Shown here in pieces: positions 1 to 8,704 of a DNA stretch of 64,000 nucleotides; the first letter of the stretch is position 1, and every line of letters begins with the position of its first letter. The notes under the pieces were generated by a model. That model had not been told where the DNA came from. It was given only the letters and a program-made list of their open reading frames with translations, and did no database searches. The stretch covers positions 4,175,001 through 4,239,000 of the forward strand of contig NZ_CP121634.1 in the NCBI RefSeq assembly GCF_029714945.1, given 5' to 3'. This DNA comes from Bradyrhizobium sp. CIAT3101. Lineage in GTDB: Bacteria; Pseudomonadota; Alphaproteobacteria; Rhizobiales; Xanthobacteraceae. The translations under genes were made by a program, and so were the position numbers.

Positions 1-53
1 AGGGGAGAAGGAAAGGGCAGCAGGTCGATAGAGTCTAAGAAGGCTTGAGCCTG

Positions 54-1235
54 CTAACCGAACGCCTGCCGTAGCCGTCGTGCCAGGTCGAACAGCATCT
101 GGTTCTGCTTGACCAGGCGCTTGCCGTGGTTGAGCGAAGACATTGCCATGGCTGCGAGCTTGCCGCGCGAGGTCAGGGGCACGAAGCTGTCAAAAATGTC
201 CTCGTCGTCCTTGCAGAACATGCGCTTGTACTCGTCCGTGCCGATGCCGAGGTCGAGCGAGCGATAGCCGCGCTCGGCGTAGCGGTCGATGATGTAGCGC
301 ATCAGGATCAGGCCCGGGCTGTAGCGGGCGTGCTCCGACATCGTGTAGGTGTTGAACATCGTCGAGAAGCGCTGGCCGTCGGCGACGCCGGCGAAGATCG
401 CGATCACCTCGTCGTCGCATTCGAGCGCGTGGATGTCGATGACACGGCCTTCGCCGCGCGGCGCGAGGCAAGCGCTGCGGATGAACTGTTCGACGCCCGG
501 CTCGGCGAAGACGTTCGGCAGCTTCTGCTCCGCCATCCGGACCGGCTTGACGCGGAAGAACCAGTCGAGCAGGCGCGTGACGTCCGCGTCCGTCGTGGCA
601 AGGTGGTAGCGATAGCCGGCGAGCGTCTGGAGTTTCTTTTCCTTGCTCTTCAGCCGGCGGCGGAAGGAGTTGCTGATGCGGGATGCGGGCGCGCCGCCCG
701 GCTCCATCGCCAGCAGCGGGCAGCCATTGATCGCGCTTTGCTGCGGCAGCAGTGCGAACGGGTTCTGCTGGTCGTGCCAGCGCTTCGGCTGCTGCGTCAG
801 CGCGAGCACGTCGACCTGATCGTGCAAGGGCGTGAACAGCGCGTCGAGATCGGCGGTCACTGCCTGTGCTGCGAACTCGGCGTTCCACAGCCCCATGTTG
901 AAGGTCGTGTGCTTGCCGCCCATGAAGCAGGCCGTGCGCACACCGTGGGCCTGGCGCAGCGCGAGCGGAAGCAGCACGAGCGGTGCCTGTTCGGCGTCGC
1001 GGGCGATCACGACGAAGGGGCGGGCGCCTTCGCGTTCCCCGACCCATCGTGCCCATGAGCCCAAAAGATCGAACCGCTGATAGGGCGTGAAGAGATGACC
1101 GGGCTCCTCGAAGGCGCGCCAGACCGCCTCGATCTCTGCGATATCGTTGATGAGGTCGACATGCGCGATACGGCTCGCTTTCGACCGCGCTGGCGATTCT
1201 GCCGTCCGGCTTTGCATCGCCGCAGCCATGGTCAT
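54..1235 (-). CDS. GNAT-fold acyltransferase, CelD/BioF2-like
   Basis: A protein of about 393 residues of the CelD-like acetyltransferase type (Acetyltransf_6), associated in rhizobia with exopolysaccharide or cellulose biosynthesis. The C-terminal half carries the family hallmarks: a basic SFRRRLKSKEKKL stretch near mid-protein, then an FNTYTMSEHARYSPGLIL segment and a DLGIGTDEYKRMFC segment. The open frame extends 20 codons further to a TTG, but the ATG at 1235 (followed by another in-frame ATG at 1229) is preferred. It is transcribed divergently from the deacetylase-like gene at 1365, and the two may share a function in surface polysaccharide. Acyl donor and substrate cannot be read from the sequence. 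Confidence 0.8.
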   Translation of the reverse strand: MTMAAAMQSRTAESPARSKASRIAHVDLINDIAEIEAVWRAFEEPGHLFTPYQRFDLLGSWARWVGEREGARPFVVIARDAEQAPLVLLPLALRQAHGVRTACFMGGKHTTFNMGLWNAEFAAQAVTADLDALFTPLHDQVDVLALTQQPKRWHDQQNPFALLPQQSAINGCPLLAMEPGGAPASRISNSFRRRLKSKEKKLQTLAGYRYHLATTDADVTRLLDWFFRVKPVRMAEQKLPNVFAEPGVEQFIRSACLAPRGEGRVIDIHALECDDEVIAIFAGVADGQRFSTMFNTYTMSEHARYSPGLILMRYIIDRYAERGYRSLDLGIGTDEYKRMFCKDDEDIFDSFVPLTSRGKLAAMAMSSLNHGKRLVKQNQMLFDLARRLRQAFG

Positions 1236-1364
1236 TCGCGAAACCTGTCGAGAAAACGAAAAATACGTATTTCGGCCCGTGGCCGACCTTTGCAAATAAA
1301 TGTCAACAAAGGGTAATGACTATAGCTGAGGGAACAGGCCGCCGGCGAACGCGAAGGTGGGATA

Positions 1365-2408
1365 TTGGCATCCGACGACAGATGGCTGGGGCGGTTGCGG
1401 CTCGAACTGGCCTGGTTCACGGGGCAGCCCTTGCTGCGCAGCCGTGGCGCAGGCGCGATCCTGCGTTTCGAACGTGTGCGACCGCGGCGGAGCGGCGCGT
1501 TCCAGCCGCTGCGCCGGGACGAGATCACGCCGCAATTTCTCGATCGCGCCATTCGCGCGCTGAAGCGATGGAATTATGATTTTCTCGGCATGGACGAGGT
1601 CTGCCGGCGCGCGGTGACGCTGCCGGAGAAGCGGCGCTTCGTCGCGCTCACCTTCGACGGTGTGTCGAAGGACTTCATCAGCTTTGCCTATCCGGTGTTG
1701 GCGCGCCACGCCGTACCGTTCACGCTCTATGTTCCCACCGCCTTTCCCGATGGCGTCGGCGAGGCGTGGTGGCTCGGGCTCGAGCAGGTGATCGCGCGCG
1801 AGAGCCGCATCAATCTGATGATGGGTGACAAGGAGCAGCGCTTCACCGTCACGGATCGTGCCGGCAAGCAGGCGCTGTTTTCACATCTCGAGACTTGGTT
1901 GCGCTCGCTGGCGCCGGCGGATCTATCTGCCGCGATCGCCGATCTCTGCACGCGCCACCGGATCGATCTCGCTGCACTCTCGCGCGAGGCGTCGATGGAT
2001 TGGGAGGATCTGGCCAAGTTGGCTGCCGATCCGCATGTCACGATCGGCAGTGCGACCGTGAACTATCCCGTTCTCGCCAACATGAAGGACGCTGCCGCAC
2101 TGCGTGAGATGACGATGGGCAAGGCGGTGGCCGAAGCGTCGTTCCGCCGCGAGATCCGGCATCTGGCGTTTCCGTTCGGCGACCGCGCCTCGTTCCGGCG
2201 CAGTCACGTCGTGATGGCGGAGGAGGCCGGCTTTGCCAGCGCGGTATCGACCATCCCCGGCATTGTGGACGCAGAAGGGCGCACCAATCTGCGCGCACTG
2301 CCGCGGATTTCCTGGGACGGACGGGTGCGCTCGTTGCGCATGATGCGCGCGCTGGTGTCCGGCGTTGCGTTTGCGCCGGTGAAACCGACGGGCAGCGTTA
2401 CGAGCTAG
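1365..2408 (+). CDS. Polysaccharide deacetylase-fold protein, probable pseudoenzyme
   Basis: A 347-residue protein of the NodB/CE4 polysaccharide deacetylase family, starting at TTG (a stop codon at 1323 leaves no upstream ATG). Family features are the VALTF strand, a YPVLARHAVPFTLYVPT segment and a late HLAFPFGD motif. The catalytic sites are altered. The first motif, normally TFDDG, reads TFDG with only one Asp (D98, G99). The metal-binding HTxxH motif reads ATVNY (A230, Y234), so both His ligands are absent. Family membership is secure from layout; deacetylase activity is doubtful. It ends 11 bp inside the convergent DUF2842 gene. Confidence 0.8.
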   Translation: MASDDRWLGRLRLELAWFTGQPLLRSRGAGAILRFERVRPRRSGAFQPLRRDEITPQFLDRAIRALKRWNYDFLGMDEVCRRAVTLPEKRRFVALTFDGVSKDFISFAYPVLARHAVPFTLYVPTAFPDGVGEAWWLGLEQVIARESRINLMMGDKEQRFTVTDRAGKQALFSHLETWLRSLAPADLSAAIADLCTRHRIDLAALSREASMDWEDLAKLAADPHVTIGSATVNYPVLANMKDAAALREMTMGKAVAEASFRREIRHLAFPFGDRASFRRSHVVMAEEAGFASAVSTIPGIVDAEGRTNLRALPRISWDGRVRSLRMMRALVSGVAFAPVKPTGSVTS

Positions 2409-2619
2409 TCTTGGCGCGGTCCGGCCGCTGCATCCAGCTCACGATCGGCATGGCCGGCAGCACCCAGCCCATGCCGACCACCACGTAGTAGATCGCCTGA
2501 CGCCAGCCGGACTCGGCGATCCACGGCATCTGCGCCGCGGCCATGCCGAGCAGGGCCCAGACCGTGGCCAGCACCAGGAGCAGGATGGCGCCGAGGAACT
2601 TGCGGGTACGGATCGTCAT
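2398..2619 (-). CDS. DUF2842 family small membrane protein
   Basis: A 73-residue protein starting MTIRTRKFLGAILLLV, with two hydrophobic segments (about residues 8-29 and 42-62) separated by a short polar loop containing MPWIAESGW. Length and layout match the DUF2842 family of alphaproteobacterial inner-membrane proteins, whose function is unknown. It is convergent with and overlaps the end of the deacetylase-like gene by 11 bp, and is divergent from the heme A synthase gene. Confidence 0.75.
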   Translation of the reverse strand: MTIRTRKFLGAILLLVLATVWALLGMAAAQMPWIAESGWRQAIYYVVVGMGWVLPAMPIVSWMQRPDRAKTSS

Positions 2620-2729
2620 GGCGGAGACTTGCGGCTTTCGCGTAACTTGCGCTGCGGGAGCGGGGGACTATAAGGGGCACGCAGTCCGGTTCAAGTCTCT
2701 TAGGTTCAAGGCTTGGTTTTACCCCTGAA

Positions 2730-3812
2730 ATGACGACGATTTCCGCCCCGACGAACCCGCATCGCGCCGTACGCTGGTGGCTGGTCTCCGTGGCCGCCCT
2801 GATCGCGCTGATGGTGCTGGTCGGCGGTGCGACGCGGCTGACGGAATCCGGTCTCTCGATCGTCGAGTGGAAGCCCGTTACCGGCAGCGTTCCGCCGCTA
2901 TCGGAGGCGCAATGGACCGACGCCTTCGAGGCCTACAAGAAGATCCCGCAATATCGCGAGCTCAATGCCGGGATGTCGCTGTCCGAGTTCAAGCAGATCT
3001 TCTGGTGGGAATGGAGCCACCGGCTGCTCGGCCGCTTCATCGGTGTCGCCTATCTGCTGCCGTTCCTGTTCTTTCTGTGGCGCGGCGGTCTGCCCGGCGA
3101 GTTGAAGCGGCGGCTGTGGCTGCTGTTCGCGCTCGGCGGCTTGCAGGGCGCCGTGGGCTGGTGGATGGTGGCGTCAGGGCTGTCCGAGCGGGTCGAGGTG
3201 TCGCAATATCGGCTGGCGACGCATCTGGTGCTGGCGCTGCTGATCTTTGCCGGCATCGTCTGGACGGTGCGGCGGCTTGCGGATCGGCCGCAGCTAGCGG
3301 TCCCGGCGCGGCTGCGGTTTACGAGCGCGGTGCTGGTGATCGTCACCTTCATCCAGATCTATTTCGGTGCGCTGGTCGCGGGCCTGCGCGCCGGACGCGC
3401 CTACAACACCTGGCCGCAGATCGACGGCGCCTTCATTCCGTCTGGGGAACGGCTGTGGTTCGAGACGCCGTGGTGGCGCAACATGTTCGACAATGTGCTG
3501 ACGGTGCAGTTCGAGCACCGCATGACGGCTTACCTGCTTTTCACGCTGGCGGCGCTGCATGCGTTTGACGCGGTGCGTTCCCGCGCGGGCTCGGCGGCGA
3601 GCGGTGCGCTCTGGCTGTTCGCGGCCGTGAGCGTCCAGGCGGTGCTCGGCATCCTCACGCTGCTCAACCAGGTGCCGATCGATCTCGCGCTCTCGCATCA
3701 GGCGGTCGCGATCGTGGTGCTCACGCTTGCGGTGATGCAGGCGGAACGGCTCGCTTCGAAGCAATCGGCCGAGGTGCAGTCGCGCGTCATTCCGGTCGGT
3801 CAGCCCGGCTGA
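2730..3812 (+). CDS. ctaA: Heme A synthase (COX15/CtaA)
   Basis: A 360-residue polytopic membrane protein that oxidises the C8 methyl of heme O to the formyl group of heme A for aa3-type cytochrome oxidase. Eight hydrophobic helices can be traced. The conserved heme-ligand histidines lie in [12 protein letters not shown] (about residues 95-106), in the [10 protein letters not shown] helix, in [11 protein letters not shown] (about 260) and in LSHQAV (about 325). [19 protein letters not shown] near the N-terminus is the signature of the alphaproteobacterial COX15 type. Length is typical. The ATG follows directly after a short AT-richer leader. The stop codon lies inside the first copy of a 19-bp tandem repeat. 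Confidence 0.95.
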   Translation: MTTISAPTNPHRAVRWWLVSVAALIALMVLVGGATRLTESGLSIVEWKPVTGSVPPLSEAQWTDAFEAYKKIPQYRELNAGMSLSEFKQIFWWEWSHRLLGRFIGVAYLLPFLFFLWRGGLPGELKRRLWLLFALGGLQGAVGWWMVASGLSERVEVSQYRLATHLVLALLIFAGIVWTVRRLADRPQLAVPARLRFTSAVLVIVTFIQIYFGALVAGLRAGRAYNTWPQIDGAFIPSGERLWFETPWWRNMFDNVLTVQFEHRMTAYLLFTLAALHAFDAVRSRAGSAASGALWLFAAVSVQAVLGILTLLNQVPIDLALSHQAVAIVVLTLAVMQAERLASKQSAEVQSRVIPVGQPG

Positions 3813-3851
3813 TTGCCACCAGCCCGGCTGATCACCATCAGCCCGGCTGAT
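3801..3851. repeat. 19-bp tandem repeat at the ctaA stop codon
   Basis: Three direct copies of CAGCCCGGCTGAT begin at 3801, 3820 and 3839, a 19-bp period; the remaining 6 bp of each unit diverge. The ctaA TGA stop (3810-3812) is inside copy 1. The core itself contains AGCCCGGCT, which is nearly self-complementary, so the array could form small alternative hairpins at the 3' ends of two convergent transcripts. Confidence 0.85.
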
Positions 3852-3853
3852 GA

Positions 3854-4198
3854 TTAGCAATAGCCGTAGATGCCGCACGAATAGGGCAGGCGCCAAAAAT
3901 AATCGACCTGCTTCCCGCCGTAATAGGCGCCCTGATAGTCGTAGTCCCAGGGGCGGCCGTAGTAGCCCGGCAGTGTATGCGAGCCCGGTAGCAACGGCGT
4001 ACCCGGCAGGTTGCTGATGTAGCTGCCGATGCCATAGGCCGGTGAGATCAGCGCATCCGGATCGGTCTCGACATAGACCTTTGGCGGCTCCTGCGGCGGA
4101 GCGACGGCCCGCCGCTTCGGATTGGCAGGCAGGTCGGCGGCAACAGCGGCTGAAACCGTCAGCATCACTGCCAGGGCAGGCACCATCCAGCGCAGCAT
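3854..4198 (-). CDS. Small secreted Tyr/Gly-rich hypothetical protein
   Basis: A 114-residue protein with a clear Sec signal peptide (MLRWMVPALAVMLTVSAAVA, cleavage likely after residue 20). It continues into a Pro-rich stretch (PPQEPPKVYVE) and a Tyr/Gly-rich C-terminus ending PYSCGIYGYC. An upstream in-frame ATG at 4228 would add ten polar residues before the signal peptide, so the ATG at 4198 is preferred. Two C-terminal cysteines six residues apart could form a disulfide. I do not recognise a family; it looks like the small exported proteins common in Bradyrhizobium. Confidence 0.65.
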   Translation of the reverse strand: MLRWMVPALAVMLTVSAAVAADLPANPKRRAVAPPQEPPKVYVETDPDALISPAYGIGSYISNLPGTPLLPGSHTLPGYYGRPWDYDYQGAYYGGKQVDYFWRLPYSCGIYGYC

Positions 4199-4306
4199 TG
4201 TCGGCTCCGAATCAACAGGGCGATCCAAAGACGATCTATGCGACAGATGTGGTTAATGACTGTTAACCGCCGACCATTCAGGGGCGCGCTTTCACGCACT
4301 TCCTGA

Positions 4307-5065
4307 TCAGGCAGGGAACGTCCTGACGGGGGTGACGACCGCGTCGAATTGAATGCTCACCCTGTTCTTCAGAACGTGCTGGATGACCTCTGTTTCCGAC
4401 TTGTCGAAAAACTCATCCCAGTTCGCGGCTTGACCGAACTCTCTGGCGAAATCGATCTCGGCGAATTTTCCGAGGAAGAGGGCCGTGACGTCAGAGTCAT
4501 TGTTCTTCGCGAACACATGCTTCTGTGCCGACTTCTTCATGTACAGGCCGATCATGCGGAGCGCCTTGTAGACCAGCGTGCTGTCGTGAAACAGCACGAT
4601 GGCGTCGCTCTTCACCAGTGGAAGCGTCCACAGGAAGTCCCTGAAGCAGGCGATGTCGGTGTGCTCGCCGTCGATGAAGGCGATATCGAAGCTGTGTTCC
4701 GCCCCCTGGACCGAATCGACCGAGCCGTCGAACGTCGTCAGCTTCGACGTCGGAACGCCACGAGACACCAGATTGTCGATCATGGTCTGGTGCGTGATAC
4801 CGGAATAGTCGTATTTGGCGCCCCTCTCGTCCGGCTGTTGCCGCCCGCGTTCATCGATTGAAAGCACCGCCTTGCAGGCGGGGTCCAGCAGAAACGGGGT
4901 CAGGCTGCCGCCGAGATAGGAGCCGATCTCGACGTAAGAAAACGACCCCAAAACTCGCTTGGCGAGAGCGATGGTCTGCAACAAGAACCTTTTATCGTGA
5001 GCGCTTGTTTGCGAGGGAATTGGGAAAAGCGTTCCGATGTCCGGCACGGCGATATTCATGGCCAT
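4307..5065 (-). CDS. Class I SAM-dependent methyltransferase (Methyltransf_24 type)
   Basis: A 252-residue predicted cytoplasmic methyltransferase. The SAM-binding first motif is YVEIGSYLGGSL (about residues 45-56). A FDIAFIDGEHTD segment (about 126-137) matches the acidic post-motif region of Methyltransf_24 enzymes, which act on small molecules, sugars or glycolipids. A second ATG lies two codons downstream. The gene stands alone between a secreted protein and metY on the same strand, with gaps of about 110-130 bp, so context gives no substrate. Confidence 0.75.
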   Translation of the reverse strand: MAMNIAVPDIGTLFPIPSQTSAHDKRFLLQTIALAKRVLGSFSYVEIGSYLGGSLTPFLLDPACKAVLSIDERGRQQPDERGAKYDYSGITHQTMIDNLVSRGVPTSKLTTFDGSVDSVQGAEHSFDIAFIDGEHTDIACFRDFLWTLPLVKSDAIVLFHDSTLVYKALRMIGLYMKKSAQKHVFAKNNDSDVTALFLGKFAEIDFAREFGQAANWDEFFDKSETEVIQHVLKNRVSIQFDAVVTPVRTFPA

Positions 5066-5197
5066 CCTTGTGCAGTCGCGATCATGACGCTCGGTGAGTC
5101 CGAGGCGCGTTGAACGACGATAGCGGCGGAAGCTGGCGCGGAGCCTTCGCCAAGGCGCAGCGCCAGATCCCGGTGCGGATGGATGGTTTGGAGTTCG

Positions 5198-6475
5198 CTA
5201 CGCCAGCGCCTGCTCCAGGTCTGCGATCAGATCTTCCTTGTCCTCGATGCCGATCGAGAGCCGGACCACGTCCGGGCCGGCGCCGGACTTGACCTTGGCG
5301 GCGTCGTCGAGCTGGCTGTGCGTGGTCGAGGCCGGGTGGATGACCAGCGAGCGGGTGTCGCCGACATTGGCCAGATGCGAGAACAGCTGCAGCTTCGACA
5401 CCAGGCTGACGCCGGCGTCGTAGCCGCCCTTCAGGCTGAAGGTGAACACGGCGCCTGCGCCCTTCGGCGCATATTTGCGCGCGAGCTGGTTGTACTTGTC
5501 GCTGGCAAGACCGGCATAGTTCACAGAGGACACCGCTGGGTGGCCGGCGAGGAATTCGGCGACCGCCTTGGCGTTGTCGCAGTGCTTCTGCATGCGCAGC
5601 GGCAGCGTCTCGATGCCGGTGAGGATCATGAAGGCATTGAACGGCGACAGCGCAGGCCCGAGGTCGCGCAGGCCCAGAACGCGGCAGGCGATGGCGAAGG
5701 CGAAATTGCCAAACGTCTCCTGGAGGCGGATGCCGTGATATTCGGGCCGCGGCTCCGACAGCATCGGATATTTGCCGCCGGTCGACCAATCGAACGTGCC
5801 GGCATCGACGATGATGCCGCCGAGCGAATTGCCGTGGCCGCCCAGAAACTTCGTCAGCGAGTGCACGACGATGTCGGCGCCGTGGTCGATCGGGCGGATC
5901 AGGTAGGGCGAAGCCAGTGTGTTGTCGACGATCAAGGGCACGCCGGCCTTGCGCGCCACCGTCGAGATCGCTTCGATATCGGTGATGCTGCCGGCGGGAT
6001 TGGCGATGGACTCGATGAAGATCGCCTTCGTGCGCGGCGTCACCGCGCGCTCGAAGCTGGCGATATCATCGGGATCGGCCCACACCACGTTCCAGCCAAA
6101 ACTCTTGAACGCATGCGCGAACTGGTTGATCGAGCCGCCATAGAGTTTTCGCGCGGCGATGAATTCGTCGCCGGGCTGGAGCAATTGCTGCAGCACCACG
6201 ACCTGCGCGGCGTGACCCGAGGCCACAGCAAGCGCGGCAGTGCCGCCCTCGAGTGCGGCCACGCGCTCTTCCAGCACCGCGTTGGTGGGATTTCCGATGC
6301 GGGTATAGATGTTGCCGAATGCCTGCAGGCCGAACAGCGAGGCGGCGTGGTCGGCATCGTTGAAGACGAACGACGTCGTCTGATAAATCGGAGTCGCGCG
6401 CGCACCGGTGGTCGGATCGGGCTGTGCACCGGCATGCACGGCGAGGGTCGAAAATCCCGGAAGGCGATCGCTCAT
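5198..6475 (-). CDS. metY: O-acetylhomoserine sulfhydrylase (aminocarboxypropyltransferase)
   Basis: A 425-residue PLP enzyme of the Cys/Met metabolism family that makes homocysteine from O-acetyl-L-homoserine and sulfide in direct-sulfhydrylation methionine synthesis. The N-terminus MSDRLPGFSTLAVHAGAQPD is characteristic. The PLP lysine lies in VVHSLTKFLGGHG (about residues 205-217), and the phosphate-binding region is in GTAALAVASGHAAQ. The open frame extends 22 codons upstream to a TTG, but the ATG at 6475 matches the family start. Length is normal. It could equally be labelled metZ/cysD; the O-acetyl preference is inferred from overall resemblance. Confidence 0.92.
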   Translation of the reverse strand: MSDRLPGFSTLAVHAGAQPDPTTGARATPIYQTTSFVFNDADHAASLFGLQAFGNIYTRIGNPTNAVLEERVAALEGGTAALAVASGHAAQVVVLQQLLQPGDEFIAARKLYGGSINQFAHAFKSFGWNVVWADPDDIASFERAVTPRTKAIFIESIANPAGSITDIEAISTVARKAGVPLIVDNTLASPYLIRPIDHGADIVVHSLTKFLGGHGNSLGGIIVDAGTFDWSTGGKYPMLSEPRPEYHGIRLQETFGNFAFAIACRVLGLRDLGPALSPFNAFMILTGIETLPLRMQKHCDNAKAVAEFLAGHPAVSSVNYAGLASDKYNQLARKYAPKGAGAVFTFSLKGGYDAGVSLVSKLQLFSHLANVGDTRSLVIHPASTTHSQLDDAAKVKSGAGPDVVRLSIGIEDKEDLIADLEQALA

Positions 6476-6602
6476 TGGGGCGTCCTGTTCTTGTGGTCTG
6501 AAATCGCGCGGCATGCTGATCGGCGTCGCGGCTGCCGTCAAGCTGCCGCTTCACACGACGGCGCTACGCATTGTCACGTTCGTGCAATGGAAATGTATTG
6601 CG

Positions 6603-7214
6603 TCAGCTTTGTTCGGTCTTGTTCTTCGCGGCGCGATCGGAGGCTGCGGTGTCGCCACCGCCGACACTCATCCGATTGAGGGATAGACGCATGCCCTGCG
6701 TCGGCGCCGGCGGGCGTTTGGAGCTGAGCGTGCGCGAATTGACGCCCATCCAGGAAATCTCGGACGACAGCCGGCCATATTCGATCTTGGGGCAGCGGTT
6801 CATCACGACCTTGATGCCCGCGGCCTCGGCCTTTTCCGCCGCTGCATTGTCACGCGCGCCAAGCTGCATCCAGATCACTTTCGGCAGCGGATCGAGCGTG
6901 AGGGCTTCGTCGACGACGGGCATGATGTGGCTGGAATTGCGGAAGATGTCGATCATGTCGATGGGACGTCCGATGTCGCGGAGCGAGGCGACGAAGGGCT
7001 TTCCGAGCAGCTCCTTGCCGACGTGACCGGGATTGACCGGGATCATGTCGTAGCCGCGCTGCGCCAGATATTTGAACGCGAAATAGCTCGGCCGCACATT
7101 GACCGGCGAGGCGCCGACCATCGCGATCGACTTCACGCTGTTGAGGATGCCGCGGATGTAATTGTCGGGATAGGCGTCGTGGTTCATCTGGCGTCTTTTC
7201 TTGTTGTCACTCAT
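6603..7214 (-). CDS. CoA-binding domain protein (YccU-like)
   Basis: A 203-residue protein with a single CoA_binding (Rossmann-like) domain. ILNSVKSIAMVGASPVNVRPSY is the nucleotide-binding beta-alpha-beta start, followed by GYDMIPVNPGHVGKELLGKP and a conserved late KVVMNRCPKIEYGRL segment. Such stand-alone domains resemble the alpha subunit of succinyl-CoA synthetase; their role is unsettled. The start at 7214 overlaps the stop of the upstream crotonase gene by 8 bp, which indicates co-transcription and possibly translational coupling. The last 45 residues are polar and low-complexity, beyond the usual domain end. Confidence 0.85.
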   Translation of the reverse strand: MSDNKKRRQMNHDAYPDNYIRGILNSVKSIAMVGASPVNVRPSYFAFKYLAQRGYDMIPVNPGHVGKELLGKPFVASLRDIGRPIDMIDIFRNSSHIMPVVDEALTLDPLPKVIWMQLGARDNAAAEKAEAAGIKVVMNRCPKIEYGRLSSEISWMGVNSRTLSSKRPPAPTQGMRLSLNRMSVGGGDTAASDRAAKNKTEQS

Positions 7215-8031
7215 CCCGCCATGACGGCGTGCGCTTCTCGATGAAGGCGCCGATGCCTTCCTCGGCGTCGCGGGCCATCATGTTCTCGGTCATCACCTCT
7301 GCCGCATAGCGATAGGCATCCGCAAGGCTCATCTCGGCCTGGCGGTAGAACGCCTCCTTGCCGAGCTTGACGGTGTAGGCCGACTTCAGCGCGACCTGTT
7401 GCGCCAGCGCGATCGCGGCGTCACGCTCGGTACCGGCTGCGACCACGCGATTGACGAGGCCGATCTCGCGGGCCCGCACAGCCGGGACCGGCTCGCCGGT
7501 GAGCAGCATCTCCATTGCCTGCTTGCGCGGCACGTTGCGCGACAACGCCACCATCGGCGTCGAGCAGAACAGGCCGATGTCGATGCCGGGGGTGGCGAAG
7601 CTCGCCGCGTCCGAGGCGATCGCAAGGTCGCAGCTCGCCACGAGCTGGCAGCCGGCCGCGGTCGCGATGCCCTGGACGGAAGCGACCACCGGCTTCGGCA
7701 GGTGCACGATCGCCTGCATCACCGCGCTGCAGGCATTCATGGTCTCGGCGAAGAAGGCGCGGCCGCGATCGGGGTCGGTGCGGCGCGCGGTCAGCTCCTT
7801 CAGGTCGTGACCGGCCGAGAAGGCGGGACCGTTGGCCGCGAGCACGACGCCGCGGATGGACTTGTCGTTGCTGATGTCATCGAGCGCGGCATGCAGGCTT
7901 GCGATCATCGCGCGCGACAGGCTGTTGCGCGCGGCCGGCCGGTTGAGGGTCAGCACCGCGATGGGGCCGACCATTTCACGCAGCAGAATTGGCGGTTGCG
8001 GGGAGGGGGCGCGGGCGGCCTGGGTGGACAT
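7207..8031 (-). CDS. Enoyl-CoA hydratase/isomerase (crotonase-fold) protein, ECHDC3-like
   Basis: A 274-residue crotonase-superfamily protein. The oxyanion-hole segment GPAFSAGHDLKEL (about residues 68-80) and the second oxyanion region GIATAAGCQLVASCDLAIAS (121-140) are clear. Classical hydratases carry catalytic Glu in GCEL and QPEI; here these read GCQL (Q129) and TPGI (G149). This matches ECHDC3-type proteins and argues against simple enoyl-CoA hydration. The ATG at 8031 is chosen over an upstream extension. It overlaps the downstream CoA-binding gene, a pairing that suggests an acyl-CoA related operon. Confidence 0.85.
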   Translation of the reverse strand: MSTQAARAPSPQPPILLREMVGPIAVLTLNRPAARNSLSRAMIASLHAALDDISNDKSIRGVVLAANGPAFSAGHDLKELTARRTDPDRGRAFFAETMNACSAVMQAIVHLPKPVVASVQGIATAAGCQLVASCDLAIASDAASFATPGIDIGLFCSTPMVALSRNVPRKQAMEMLLTGEPVPAVRAREIGLVNRVVAAGTERDAAIALAQQVALKSAYTVKLGKEAFYRQAEMSLADAYRYAAEVMTENMMARDAEEGIGAFIEKRTPSWRDE

Positions 8032-8117
8032 CAAGGCGTTTCCGGTTGGATTATTGCAATTGGATGATGCAGATAACCTAATGTAACAGGTCACGTGAAG
8101 CGAGGGTGGGGAACAGC

Positions 8118-8546
8118 ATGGCGTTAGCGAAAATGAGCGTGGCGGAGGTCGAGCAGTTTCTCCGTGCCGAGTTTCCCCAAGCGTTCGGCGGCGACGACAT
8201 CACGATCGAGAGCGCGGACGGCCAGACCTGCCTTTTGCGCCAGCGCTACAGCGAGCGGATGCTGCGGCCGGGTGGAACCGTGTCCGGCCCCACGCTGATG
8301 GCTCTGGCTGATTTCGCCATGTACGTGGTGCTGCTGTCGGCGATCGGACCGATCGGGCTCGCGGTGACCACCAATCTGAACATTAACTTCCTGCGCAAGG
8401 GGCAGCCGGGACAGGACGTGCTGGCGGAGGCTCGGCTGCTTAAGCTTGGCAAGCGCCTCGCGGTCGGGGAGGTCAAGCTCCTCTCGGGGACGTCGCCCGA
8501 TCCGATCGCCCATGTCACATCGACCTATTCCATTCCAAACGTTTGA
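8118..8546 (+). CDS. PaaI-family hotdog thioesterase
   Basis: A 142-residue hotdog-fold acyl-CoA thioesterase of the PaaI family. RPGGTVSGPTLMALADFAMYV (around residues 50-70) is the helix region that carries the catalytic Asp/Glu-type residue and the substrate tunnel; TTNLNINFLRKGQPG and AEARLLKLGKRLAVGEVKL are the following strands. The ATG at 8118, preceded by a GGTGGGGA Shine-Dalgarno, is chosen over a GTG at 8106. It is divergent from the crotonase-fold gene, so the 86-bp spacer holds both promoters. Confidence 0.85.
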   Translation: MALAKMSVAEVEQFLRAEFPQAFGGDDITIESADGQTCLLRQRYSERMLRPGGTVSGPTLMALADFAMYVVLLSAIGPIGLAVTTNLNINFLRKGQPGQDVLAEARLLKLGKRLAVGEVKLLSGTSPDPIAHVTSTYSIPNV

Positions 8547-8618
8547 GCTTTTCGCAGGTAATATAACACCATATTTTTAAATAACTGATTTTATTGATGT
8601 AATTTGCGCTGACGGGCA

Positions 8619-8647
8619 TTGACCGTTGCATGTCTCTTCTCTAGAAA
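8619..8647 (+). promoter_or_regulatory. Probable housekeeping promoter of rplM-rpsI
   Basis: TTGACC (8619-8624) and TAGAAA (8642-8647) are separated by 17 bp in an AT-rich spacer otherwise unusual for this window. Transcription would start near 8655, leaving a leader of about 50 nt before the rplM ATG at 8705. Confidence 0.5.
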
Positions 8648-8704
8648 CCCGCCCAGTCCGGTGCGGTGTTCGCGCCGCTATTCCCCGTCCACGGAAACTC
8701 TGAC

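Noticed and set aside
6476..6602. Possible SAM-II type riboswitch in the metY leader
   Set aside because: There is a GCGGC/GCCGC stem around a GCTTGA element, but the conserved core of SAM-II and related classes (the AAACAA and GCTAAA parts) is absent. It cannot be supported by eye; a covariance-model search would decide.
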